DNA of 8,115 nt from Verrucomicrobiales bacterium (GCA_023253495.1 JALRGF010000069.1:1-8115); one strand, 5' to 3'. Positions 1 to 7,894 are shown, numbered from the stretch's first letter. Translations and numbers: made by a program. The notes: generated by a model not told the origin, from the letters alone.

Positions 1-2391
1 GTCCTGCAGGATGGCGCTGCCGTGGTTGTCATGGCCTTCGACGAGCAGGGCCAGGCCGCCACCTACGAGGACAAGATCCGCATCTGCGAGCGCGCCTACC
101 GCATCCTCGTCGACGAGGTCGGCTTCAATCCCGAGGACATCATCTTCGATCCGAACATCCTCACCGTCGCCACGGGGATGGACGAGCACAACAACTACGC
201 CGTCGACTTCATCAACGCGACCCGCTGGATCAAGCAGAACCTGCCCGGAGCCAAAGTCAGCGGCGGGGTCTCGAACATTTCCTTTTCCTTCCGCGGCAAC
301 AACGTGGTCCGCGAGGCCATGCACTCCGCCTTCCTCTACCACGCCGGCCAGGCGGGCATGGACATGGGCATCGTCAATGCCGGCATGCTCGAGGTCTACG
401 ACGAAATCCCCAAAGACCTGCTCGAACACGTCGAGGACGTACTCCTCAACCGCCGGCCCGACGCCACCGAACGCCTGCTCGACCTCGCCGAACGCTTCAA
501 GGGACAGGGTGGCAAAAAAGCCGAGGAAGACCTGTCGTGGCGCGCCGACCCGGTCGAAAAACGCCTCGAGTACGCCCTGCTCAAGGGGATCGACAAATTC
601 ATCGACACCGACACCGAGGAGGCCCGCGCCAAGTACGGCCGCCCGCTCCGCGTCATCGAGGGTCCGCTCATGGACGGCATGGGCGTCGTCGGCGACCTCT
701 TCGGGGCCGGCAAGATGTTCCTGCCCCAGGTGGTCAAATCCGCCCGCGTCATGAAAAAGGCGGTGGCCTACCTCACACCGTTCATGGAGGCGGAAAAAGC
801 GGAATTCCTCGCCGGCGACATCGCCGAGATCAAGGCGGCCCGGCCGGAACTGACCGACCCCGAAGCCCGGCAGCTCGCCGAACGCCGGCGCTCGGCCGGA
901 CGATTCCTTATCGCCACCGTCAAAGGCGACGTCCACGACATCGGTAAAAATATCGTCGGCGTGGTCCTCGCCTGCAATGGCTACGAGGTCACCGACCTCG
1001 GCGTCATGGTCCCCTGCGACCGGATCCTCGACAAGGCCATCGAAATCGGCGCCGACGTCATCGGCCTCAGCGGCCTGATCACACCGTCGCTCGACGAAAT
1101 GGCCCACGTCGCCCGTGAGATGGAAAAACGCGGGTTCGGAAAACGCGGGATCCCGCTGCTCGTCGGCGGCGCCACCACCAGCGCCGCCCACACCGCCATC
1201 AAGATCGCCCCGTTTTATTCCGGCCCGGTCGTGCACGTGCTCGACGCCTCCCGCTCGGTGCCGGTCACCACTTCGCTCCTCTCCGACCAGAAACACACCT
1301 TCATCGCCGACAACGCCGCCCGACAGGAACAGCTCCGCGATCAATTCTCCCGCGGGCGGAACAAACCGGTCGTCCCGCTCGCCGAGGCACGCGCCAATGC
1401 CGTGGCCACCGACTGGGCCGCCGTCCGCCCGGCCGTGCCCTCGTTCCTCGGCACCCGTGCCATCAAGGACCAGTCGCTGCGCGAACTGGTCACCTACTTC
1501 GACTGGACCCCGTTCTTCCACTCCTGGGAACTCCGTGGCGTCTGGAAACCCGAGGAACAACGGTTCCAGTCGAGCCAGCCGGAGGTCGTCGCCGAAGCTC
1601 ACAAGCTGCACACCGACGCCCTCGCCCTGCTCGAACGCCTCATCGCGGAAAAGCGTCTCACCGCCCGCGGCGTCTACGGGTTCTTTCCGGCCAATGCCGT
1701 CGGCGACGACATCGAGGTCTACACCGACGCTTCGCGCTCCACTGTCCGCACCGTCTTCCACACCCTGCGCCAGCAGGTCCGAAAGGACGGAGGCCGTCCC
1801 AACGAGGCCCTCAGCGATTACATCGCCCCACGCCCCGCCGACGGCTCCCCCGCCACCCCGGACTTCATCGGCGGATTCGTCGTCGGCATCCACGGGGCCG
1901 ATGAGGTCGCCGCCGCCTTCGACGCCGCCCACGACCCGTACTCGGCCATCATGGTCAAAGCCCTCGCCGACCGCTTCGCCGAAGCCTTCGCCGAACTCCT
2001 CCACCACCGCGCCCGCGTCGAATGGGGTTACGAACGCCCGAACGAATTCGGCACCAACGAACTCATCAAGGAAGTCTATCGCGGCATCCGACCCGCTCCG
2101 GGATACCCGGCCCAGCCCGACCACACCGAAAAAGACATCCTCTTCACCCTGCTCGACGCCGAAGCGTCCACCGGCGTCACCCTGACCGAATCCCGCGCCA
2201 TGCACCCGGGCTCCGCCGTCTCCGGTCTTTACTTCTCCCACCCCGAAAGCCACTATTTCATGATCTCCGATCTCCAGAAAGATCAGATCGAAGACTACGC
2301 CCGCCGCAAAGGCACCACGGTGGAGGAAATGGAAAAATGGCTCGGCCCATGGCTCGGCTACCAGCCCGAAACTCCCTCCCCCGCCCCGTAA
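1..2391 (+). CDS. metH: Cobalamin-dependent methionine synthase (MetH), 5'-truncated by the window edge
   Basis: Transfers a methyl group from 5-methyltetrahydrofolate through cob(I)alamin to homocysteine, giving methionine and tetrahydrofolate (EC 2.1.1.13), in the cytoplasm. The frame is open from base 1 (GAAVVVMAFDEQGQ is already inside the protein) to TAA at 2389-2391, about 796 residues. By recalled alignment with the 1227-residue E. coli enzyme, the homocysteine domain and the start of the pterin domain are missing. Visible in order: the end of the methyltetrahydrofolate domain (GGVSNISFSFRGNN, about 259-303); the four-helix cap (EGPLMDGMGVVGDLFGAGKMF, about 658-720); the B12 domain with DVHDIGKN, whose cobalt-ligand His is codon 934-936, plus SGLITPSLDEM and VGGATTS; then the AdoMet reactivation domain with RPAPGYP at 2089-2109 and ending at WLGYQPE. 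Relative to E. coli there is a charged insertion of about 27 residues between cap and B12 domain (about 802-891). No decay is seen. Codons are strongly C-ending. The true start and any upstream riboswitch lie outside the window. Confidence 0.97.
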   Translation, partial: VLQDGAAVVVMAFDEQGQAATYEDKIRICERAYRILVDEVGFNPEDIIFDPNILTVATGMDEHNNYAVDFINATRWIKQNLPGAKVSGGVSNISFSFRGNNVVREAMHSAFLYHAGQAGMDMGIVNAGMLEVYDEIPKDLLEHVEDVLLNRRPDATERLLDLAERFKGQGGKKAEEDLSWRADPVEKRLEYALLKGIDKFIDTDTEEARAKYGRPLRVIEGPLMDGMGVVGDLFGAGKMFLPQVVKSARVMKKAVAYLTPFMEAEKAEFLAGDIAEIKAARPELTDPEARQLAERRRSAGRFLIATVKGDVHDIGKNIVGVVLACNGYEVTDLGVMVPCDRILDKAIEIGADVIGLSGLITPSLDEMAHVAREMEKRGFGKRGIPLLVGGATTSAAHTAIKIAPFYSGPVVHVLDASRSVPVTTSLLSDQKHTFIADNAARQEQLRDQFSRGRNKPVVPLAEARANAVATDWAAVRPAVPSFLGTRAIKDQSLRELVTYFDWTPFFHSWELRGVWKPEEQRFQSSQPEVVAEAHKLHTDALALLERLIAEKRLTARGVYGFFPANAVGDDIEVYTDASRSTVRTVFHTLRQQVRKDGGRPNEALSDYIAPRPADGSPATPDFIGGFVVGIHGADEVAAAFDAAHDPYSAIMVKALADRFAEAFAELLHHRARVEWGYERPNEFGTNELIKEVYRGIRPAPGYPAQPDHTEKDILFTLLDAEASTGVTLTESRAMHPGSAVSGLYFSHPESHYFMISDLQKDQIEDYARRKGTTVEEMEKWLGPWLGYQPETPSPAP

Positions 2392-2529
2392 AGACCCGCC
2401 CGCCCGCCAACCGGCTGGTTCACGGTCATCGCCATGGCCTTTGTGCCCGCACGCGGAACACTATGGCGCCACGACAAAGGCATCTCCGGGGACAAGAGCC
2501 CGGAAATGCCGCACGTTCAGCATGGTGGA

Positions 2530-2571
2530 GGTGCGGCGACCTTTCCGCCGGCGTGTCCGGAGGTTCGCACC
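2530..2571. other. Imperfect hairpin / inverted repeat
   Basis: The arms are GGTGCG (2530-2535) with CGCACC (2566-2571), then ACC (2539-2541) with GGT (2562-2564), then TCCG (2544-2547) with CGGA (2558-2561), around a 10-base loop. This gives 13 paired bases interrupted by small internal loops. It could be a structured RNA segment, an old terminator for the minus-strand relic or a chance pairing in GC-rich DNA. There is no T-run on either side, so a classical terminator call is not supported. Confidence 0.3.
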
Positions 2572-2627
2572 AGCGGGACCGCATCCCGTCCGAAGCGCGA
2601 TTACACACAGCCCTTCAAAGCGCGGAC

Positions 2628-2768
2628 TCAGGTGCCTGTCAGATTCAAGGCACGCCGCAGATCATCGTGCTCAAAAGCACTGGCCATGCGCTCAATCTCC
2701 GCCCGCCTGGCACCTGTCTCGCGAGCCACAGTAATCTGACCGGCTGAAGCCGCGGCTTGTTTTGCGAA
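2628..2768 (-). pseudogene. Possible 3' relic of a HipA-family toxin gene
   Basis: On the minus strand a frame runs into TGA at 2628-2630. Its last part reads VARETGARRAEIERMASAFEH followed by DDLRRAL. From memory, and not verified by search, this resembles the extreme C-terminus of HipA-like serine/threonine kinase toxins, where a tryptophan-containing helix is followed by EI-x-RM-x-x-AFEH-x-DL. The expected Trp position is not conserved and nothing upstream looks like a kinase: further 5' the frame passes into the antisense of the signal peptide of the neighbouring gene. If the likeness is real, only about 35-45 codons of a gene of more than 400 codons remain, so this would be a decayed toxin-antitoxin remnant. 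Alternatively it is a chance open frame in GC-rich DNA. Confidence 0.33.
2747..2758. repeat. 12-bp perfect palindrome
   Basis: AAGCCGCGGCTT is a perfect palindrome about 75 bases before the start of the CotH-kinase gene, and it abuts the -35-like element. The sequence just before it (CGGC at 2741-2744) can also pair with GCCG (2749-2752) around TGAA, and a short T-rich stretch follows. It could be an operator or a weak hairpin. At this GC content it may be chance. Confidence 0.3.
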
Positions 2769-2785
2769 GGCGGAATGGGGACAAT
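2757..2785 (+). promoter_or_regulatory. Weak sigma-70-like promoter candidate for the CotH-kinase gene
   Basis: TTGTTT (2757-2762) and GACAAT (2780-2785) are separated by 17 bases. They match the -35 and -10 consensus at 3 of 6 and 4 of 6 positions. Transcription would begin near 2792, giving a leader of about 40 bases. No Shine-Dalgarno-like purine run is seen before the ATG at 2833. The call rests on spacing and position only. Confidence 0.25.
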
Positions 2786-2832
2786 ACCGCGATTGCGGCC
2801 GTGCCTGAACCCGCTCGCCGATCCCCTGAACC

Positions 2833-5800
2833 ATGAACCGAAACCCTGCCCTGATCACCGTTCTGGCCTGCCTTTTCCTCTCTGCCGGAGCAGCGGACGC
2901 CTACACCGTGCGTGGCGCAGGGACCACGGCTCTCATCGGAGGAGACTTGACCGACCCGGAAAACGACGGGGTCGACGGGTCGATGAAAAACTGGAACTGG
3001 GTATCCCTTTCCGCGACCAGCGAGAACACGTGGTCGGCGGAGGGAGCCTACAACATTTTTGACAACAAGGTGGGCGCGGGCGACGACAAGTGGTGTTGTG
3101 ACGGACCGCCGCAGAGCATTGCGGTGCAATTTGACCGGCCCTACGTGCTGACGCATTTCACGCTGGCGGCGGGCAATGACGCTGCCGAGCGGGACCCGAC
3201 ACGGTGGTATATTGAGGGCTCGAACGACGGGATCACCTGGACGACCATTTACGGATGGACCAGCGGGCAGTCGCCGTTTTCGCAACGGCTTGAGGTGCTG
3301 CAGTTCAACGGGAACGGCGCTGACTTTCCCACGCCGCAGCCGTGGTCGCGCTTCCGCTACCGGGTGCAGACAAATGACAACGCTCTGCTGCAGATCAATG
3401 AGCTCGAGCTTTTCGGAGTCCCGGTGCAGGTGGTTCGCCGCTTTGAGGCGGACCCGCCGCTGGCGTTTCCGGGGGAGCCGGTGACGCTTTCGTGGGAACT
3501 CGATCCGGGTACGACGTCGGCCACCATCTCCGGTGTGGGTGACGTGATGCCGATCACGGCGAATGGTGCCGGCAGCGTGCGCCTCGACCCGGGGCCGGCC
3601 GCCACCACGGTTTACACCCTCAACGCCATCCACCCGCTGACGCCGGCATCCCAGTCAACCACGGTCACCGTCACCGCCCAGCCGATCATTCGCCGCTTCA
3701 CCGCCACACCACCAATCATCGGCCCGGGCGACTCCGCCATGCTGAGCTGGGAGACGGCAGCGGCAACCTCGGTCGAGCTGGACGGCACGATGGTGACCGG
3801 CAACAGCCAGTCGATCAGCCCGGCGGCCACCCGGACCTACACCCTGCGGGCCACCAATCCCAATGGCTCCGTAACCGGCACCACCACGGTCAGCGTGGTG
3901 GTCCCCGGAGTGCCCGTGATCAGCGAATTCATGGCCGACAACGACGGCGCCCTGCTCAAGGACGCCGACGGCGATTCGTCCGACTGGATCGAACTCCACA
4001 ATCCCGGCGGCAGCCCGGCCAGCCTGGGTGGTTATTTCCTCACCGACGACCCCGCCGACCTCCGCAAGTGGCCGCTGCCCGCTCTCACCCTGGAATCCGG
4101 CACATATCGCGTCGTGTTCGCCTCCGGCAAAAACCGCACCGGCCCGGAGTGGCACACCAATTTCAGCCTGGCGGCAGCCGGCGAATACCTGGCCCTGGTC
4201 AAACCCGACGGGGTGACCGTCGTCTCGGAATTCGGTCCCGGCGGCACCCGGTACCCGCGGCAGCAACCGGGCGTCAGCTTCGGCATGCGGACAAACCCAC
4301 CGGAGCCAGGGTACTTCGCCGTGCCCACGCCGGACACGGCCAATGCCGCCGGCTTCGATGGGTTCGTGGAGGACACCAAGTTCAGCGTCAATCGCGGATT
4401 CTTCACCACCCCGCAGTCGCTGACCATCACCTCCGCCACCCAGGGCGCCAGCATCCGCTATACCACCGACGGCTCCTCACCAGGCGAATCAACCGGCACC
4501 CTCTACACCGGCCCCATCACCGTCAACCGCACCATGCCCGTGCGCGCCATCGCCTACAAAGCCGGCCACCGCCCGACCAACATCGACACCCACACTTACA
4601 TTTTTCCGGAGGACGTCGTCAGCCAGTCGGCAGCCAGCACCCGGTCAACCTGGGGCCTGCCCGCCACCTGGGGCAGCCAGACTCCCGATTACGGCATGGA
4701 CCCGCGCGTCACCTCGCTCCACGGAGCCACCATTCGTGACGATCTCAAGGCCATCCCCACGTGGTCGATCGTCTGCAATCAGGCCGATCTGTTCGGACCA
4801 AACGGCATCTATGCGAACCCCAACAACAGCGGCGAGGCCTGGGAACGCGGGATCTCGCTTGAGATGATCGATCCCGACTCCCCCGGCGGCCGCGGCGACT
4901 TCCAGCTCAACTGCGGTCTGCGCATCCAAGGCGGCGCGTTCCGAAGTTTCGGTCTGACTCTCAAAAAATCCTTCCGCGTGCTCTTCAAGGGCAAATACGG
5001 CCCGACCAAACTGCGCCATCCGCTCTTCGGGAAGGACGCCGCCGAAGAGTTCGACTCCCTGATCATGCGCATGGAGTCCAATGACGGCTATCAGTGGGAC
5101 AACCGCACCGACGTCCAGTACGCGCGCGACCAGTTCGCACGCCAGACAGCGCTCGACCTGGGCATCCCGGCCCCTCGCGGCCGCTACATCCACGCTTACA
5201 TCAACGGCGTCTACTGGGGCGTCTTCAACGTCGTCGAACGGCCCGACGCCGGCTTCGCCGCACACTACTTCGGAGCCGACAAGGAACTGTGGGACGGCAT
5301 CAACTTCGGCACCGCCACCAACGAAGGCAGCACCGTGCCATGGAACACCCTGCTCTCGCTGGTCGATGACATTTCCCCCGCGGGAACCGAGGCCGCACGC
5401 ACCGCCGCGTACATGAAAGCCCAGGGGCTCAACCCCGACGGCACCGACAACCCGGCCTGGGCCGATTACATCAATGTCGACAACTTTATCGACTACCTGC
5501 TGGTCAACTGGTACACCGGGAATGCCGATTGGCCGTCCCGCAACTGGTACAACGGCCGCGAACGCGACCGGCTCGACCCGGCACCGTTGACCGGCCGCCG
5601 CACCAGCACCGGCATGCACTGGTTCGTGTGGGACAGCGAGTGGACGCTCCTGCTCAACTCGACCAACGACAAGACCGGCGACTTCAGCGGCGCGTGCGCC
5701 CCGCAGCAATGGCTGCGCCACAGCCTGGAATACCGCGTCCGCTTCGGCGATCGCGCCCACCGCGCCCTGTTCCACGGCGGTCCGCTCACCCCGCAGCCGT

Positions 5801-7710
5801 GCCTCGACCGCTACGAGGCCATCACCCGGGACCACCGCCGCTTCCTCATTCCCGAACTCGCCCGCTGGGGTGATCAACACGGCTCCCTCCGGACCCTCGC
5901 CCAGTGGGAAACCGCCTACAACGCCGTGCGCAACGACTACCTCGCTGTGCGCACCCCCGGCCTGCTCTCCGTGCTCCGGGGCGCAGGGCTCTATCCCGAG
6001 ACCGACGCCCCGACTTTCAGCCGACAGGGGGGCTCGCTCATCCCCTCCACCCCCGTGACCATGGCCACCAACGCCGACAGGATTTATTATACCCTCGACG
6101 GCAGCGACCCGCGCCTCCTCGGCGGCAACCCTCATCCATCCGCACTGGTCGCAAACTTCGGCGCCGGCGGCCCCGCGCCGGCAACCTTCATGGATACCGG
6201 GCATGTCTGGAAATTCCTCGCCGACGGCAGCGACCAGGGCACGGCGTGGCGCACGGTGGGTTTTGACGACGCGTCCTGGCCGGAAGGCCCCTCTTCCCTC
6301 GGCTACGGCTCCGACGGAGAAGGGGCCGGCACCACCGTGCCGCGGGGCCCGGCCGGCGCCTTCCACCCAACGACATACTTCCGCACCACCGTCACCATTC
6401 CCAACCCGCAGGACTTCGTGCGCTTCATGCTGCGACTCAAATTCGACGACGAAGCCGCCGTCTACGTCAACGGCCTGGAGGTGGTGCGCACCCCCGGCCT
6501 GCCACCGGGTGCCACCTCCAACTTTTACACCGGAACCAACGTGGCCAACGAGACGGCCTGGAAGGACTTTCCGCTGGATGTGACCCACTTTGCACCGGGC
6601 CTGAACACCATTGCCGTGGAGATCCATCAGGGATCGGGAACCAGCAGCGACGTGCGTATGGACATGTTCCTGCGCGGCGAGGTCAGCGCCGGCGGAACCA
6701 ATGTCAGCGCCCCGCTGTTCTTCAGCACTCCCACCCTGCTCAGCGCGCGCTCGTTCGACACCGGTTCCGGCGAATGGAGCGCGCTGAACCAGGCCTTCTT
6801 CAGCATCGACGCCGTCGACGCCGCTGCCGACAACCTGGTCGTGTCCGAGTTCAACTACCGGCCGCACGAGCCTTCGCTGCCAGAAGAGATCGCTGTGTCC
6901 CCCGACCGCGACGACTACGAATTCATCGAACTGCAGAATATCGGCCCGAAAACCATCGACCTTACCGGCGTGCGCTTCGTGGCCGGAATCCAGTTCTCCT
7001 TTGCCGATCACTCGCTGCTCGCCCCAGGCGCACACGTGGTCGTGGCCAGAAACAGCGCCGCCTTCGCCCAACGCTACCCCGGGACAACCGTCGCCGGCAC
7101 CTTCACCGGCACCCTTGCCAACACGGGCGAACGACTCGTCCTCGCCAGCACCCGCACCGGCATCATCCGCGACTTCACCTACGACCCCGCCCCGCCCTGG
7201 CCGGCCGCCAACGACGACGGCCGTTCGCTGGTGCTCGTCGCCCCGACCACCAACCCTGACCATGCCCGCCCCGAAAGCTGGCGCGCCAGCACACTCCCCG
7301 GCGGCACCCCCGGCAGCGGCGAGAGCACCCAATTCTCCGACTGGCTCACCACCCACGGCCTTTCCGAAGCCTTGGGTGATCCCGACGGCGACGGGCTCAA
7401 CAACTTCGGCGAATTTGCACTCGGCTCCCTTCCGGGCCTCCCCGATGCCGCCCTGCCAACGGGGCGAATCATTACCGTCGATGGCGTCGATTTCTTTGCC
7501 ATCGACATCCGCCGCAGCACCGCGGCCTCGGACAGCGTGGCGCTCGCCGTTGAATCGTCACAAGACCTCGACCGCTGGGCAGCAGACGCCGTCTTCGTCC
7601 ATGAAACCAGCAACGGCGGGGGTGCATCGACGACAGCAACGTGGCGCAGCGCGCAGCCGATTGCCGCCGCCCCGCAGACCCACCTGCGCGTGCGCTTCAC
7701 CCTCCGCTGA
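2833..7710 (+). CDS. Large secreted multidomain CotH-kinase protein (discoidin, Ig-like, lamin-tail, chitobiase-C-like modules)
   Basis: 1625 residues. The start is fixed by an in-frame TGA at 2827-2829 and by a clear signal peptide: MNRN, a hydrophobic core to about residue 19, and an A-D-A cleavage site near 23. Domains in order (approximate residues): F5/8-type-C/discoidin-like 60-197 with vicinal Cys88-Cys89; two tandem Ig-like repeats 199-280 and 284-357 (both RRF-x-A-x-PP...LSWE); lamin-tail domain 360-470; chitobiase-C-like 515-592 (IRYTTDGSSP); CotH kinase about 600-1015; a second chitobiase-C-like domain 1059-1326 (IYYTLDGSDPR) interrupted by a galactose-binding-like jelly roll at 1106-1286 (WKFLADGSDQGTAWR); a second lamin-tail domain 1333-1480; and a C-terminal module 1498-1625 beginning DPDGDGLNN. 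CotH proteins are atypical kinases that phosphorylate secreted proteins. The expected elements are present: KKSFRVLFK (Lys711/712), YINGVYWGVFNVVERPD, the catalytic-loop-like NADWPSRN (Asp899) and the metal-site-like WDSEW (Asp934). An active enzyme is therefore plausible, but its substrate is unknown. No C-terminal hydrophobic anchor or PEP-CTERM is seen, so the protein is likely exported past the inner membrane. Codon use changes after about residue 210. Confidence 0.9.
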   Translation: MNRNPALITVLACLFLSAGAADAYTVRGAGTTALIGGDLTDPENDGVDGSMKNWNWVSLSATSENTWSAEGAYNIFDNKVGAGDDKWCCDGPPQSIAVQFDRPYVLTHFTLAAGNDAAERDPTRWYIEGSNDGITWTTIYGWTSGQSPFSQRLEVLQFNGNGADFPTPQPWSRFRYRVQTNDNALLQINELELFGVPVQVVRRFEADPPLAFPGEPVTLSWELDPGTTSATISGVGDVMPITANGAGSVRLDPGPAATTVYTLNAIHPLTPASQSTTVTVTAQPIIRRFTATPPIIGPGDSAMLSWETAAATSVELDGTMVTGNSQSISPAATRTYTLRATNPNGSVTGTTTVSVVVPGVPVISEFMADNDGALLKDADGDSSDWIELHNPGGSPASLGGYFLTDDPADLRKWPLPALTLESGTYRVVFASGKNRTGPEWHTNFSLAAAGEYLALVKPDGVTVVSEFGPGGTRYPRQQPGVSFGMRTNPPEPGYFAVPTPDTANAAGFDGFVEDTKFSVNRGFFTTPQSLTITSATQGASIRYTTDGSSPGESTGTLYTGPITVNRTMPVRAIAYKAGHRPTNIDTHTYIFPEDVVSQSAASTRSTWGLPATWGSQTPDYGMDPRVTSLHGATIRDDLKAIPTWSIVCNQADLFGPNGIYANPNNSGEAWERGISLEMIDPDSPGGRGDFQLNCGLRIQGGAFRSFGLTLKKSFRVLFKGKYGPTKLRHPLFGKDAAEEFDSLIMRMESNDGYQWDNRTDVQYARDQFARQTALDLGIPAPRGRYIHAYINGVYWGVFNVVERPDAGFAAHYFGADKELWDGINFGTATNEGSTVPWNTLLSLVDDISPAGTEAARTAAYMKAQGLNPDGTDNPAWADYINVDNFIDYLLVNWYTGNADWPSRNWYNGRERDRLDPAPLTGRRTSTGMHWFVWDSEWTLLLNSTNDKTGDFSGACAPQQWLRHSLEYRVRFGDRAHRALFHGGPLTPQPCLDRYEAITRDHRRFLIPELARWGDQHGSLRTLAQWETAYNAVRNDYLAVRTPGLLSVLRGAGLYPETDAPTFSRQGGSLIPSTPVTMATNADRIYYTLDGSDPRLLGGNPHPSALVANFGAGGPAPATFMDTGHVWKFLADGSDQGTAWRTVGFDDASWPEGPSSLGYGSDGEGAGTTVPRGPAGAFHPTTYFRTTVTIPNPQDFVRFMLRLKFDDEAAVYVNGLEVVRTPGLPPGATSNFYTGTNVANETAWKDFPLDVTHFAPGLNTIAVEIHQGSGTSSDVRMDMFLRGEVSAGGTNVSAPLFFSTPTLLSARSFDTGSGEWSALNQAFFSIDAVDAAADNLVVSEFNYRPHEPSLPEEIAVSPDRDDYEFIELQNIGPKTIDLTGVRFVAGIQFSFADHSLLAPGAHVVVARNSAAFAQRYPGTTVAGTFTGTLANTGERLVLASTRTGIIRDFTYDPAPPWPAANDDGRSLVLVAPTTNPDHARPESWRASTLPGGTPGSGESTQFSDWLTTHGLSEALGDPDGDGLNNFGEFALGSLPGLPDAALPTGRIITVDGVDFFAIDIRRSTAASDSVALAVESSQDLDRWAADAVFVHETSNGGGASTTATWRSAQPIAAAPQTHLRVRFTLR

Positions 7711-7787
7711 CGCGGCCTTCGAAAATTCACACCCCTTCCCACTCCTCACATGACTCAGCCCTCCTTCCCAGCGTCGGCCCAGATACC

Positions 7788-7797
7788 TTGTGCACAA
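7788..7797. repeat. 10-bp perfect palindrome TTGTGCACAA
   Basis: TTGTGCACAA is a perfect palindrome 78 bases after the CotH-kinase stop. It resembles the dyad form of many repressor operators, but no gene that it would control lies in the window, and a chance origin is possible. Confidence 0.3.
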
Positions 7798-7894
7798 TAC
7801 TTACAGGTGGGCGGAATGACTCAATCAAATGAGTTTCTGAGGGAGACGTGGCGCGAACATTGACCCCGAGTCATATGCGCGACTGCCTCCGATG

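Larger units (their letters stand above)
2392..2832. other. Intergenic region between metH and the CotH-kinase gene
   Basis: This stretch of 441 bases has no intact gene that I can support. Small open frames exist on both strands, but their translations are Arg/Ser/Pro-rich, recognise nothing and have no ribosome-binding site. It does hold an imperfect hairpin (2530-2571), a short 6-bp hairpin without a T-tract (2485-2504), a minus-strand protein relic ending at 2628, a 12-bp palindrome (2747-2758) and a weak promoter-like pair (2757-2785). No convincing rho-independent terminator follows metH. Confidence 0.6.

Noticed and set aside
2485..2504. Hairpin TCCGGG-n8-CCCGGA, about 95 bases after metH, as a terminator
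   Set aside because: The stem is only 6 bp and no T-run follows, so a rho-independent terminator is not supported.
2711..2722. A 12-base match (CACCTGTCTCGC) between this intergenic site and 7979-7990
   Set aside because: The flanks do not match beyond 12 bases, and one such match between two GC-rich segments is weak evidence for paired element ends.
2434..2739. A 101-codon plus-strand frame in the gap after metH
   Set aside because: No ribosome-binding site, low-complexity Arg/Ser/Pro-rich translation, and alternative frames of similar length overlap it.
2692..3633. A 313-codon minus-strand frame across the start of the large gene
   Set aside because: Same in-register antisense effect; Arg/Gly/Val-rich with no family likeness.
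4645..7356. A 903-codon open frame on the minus strand opposite the CotH-kinase gene
   Set aside because: Its codons are in exact register with the sense codons. Sense codons mostly end in C or G and TTA, CTA and TCA are rare, so the antisense frame lacks stops and is Gly/Val/Ala/Glu-rich. No domain is recognisable, so it is a composition shadow.
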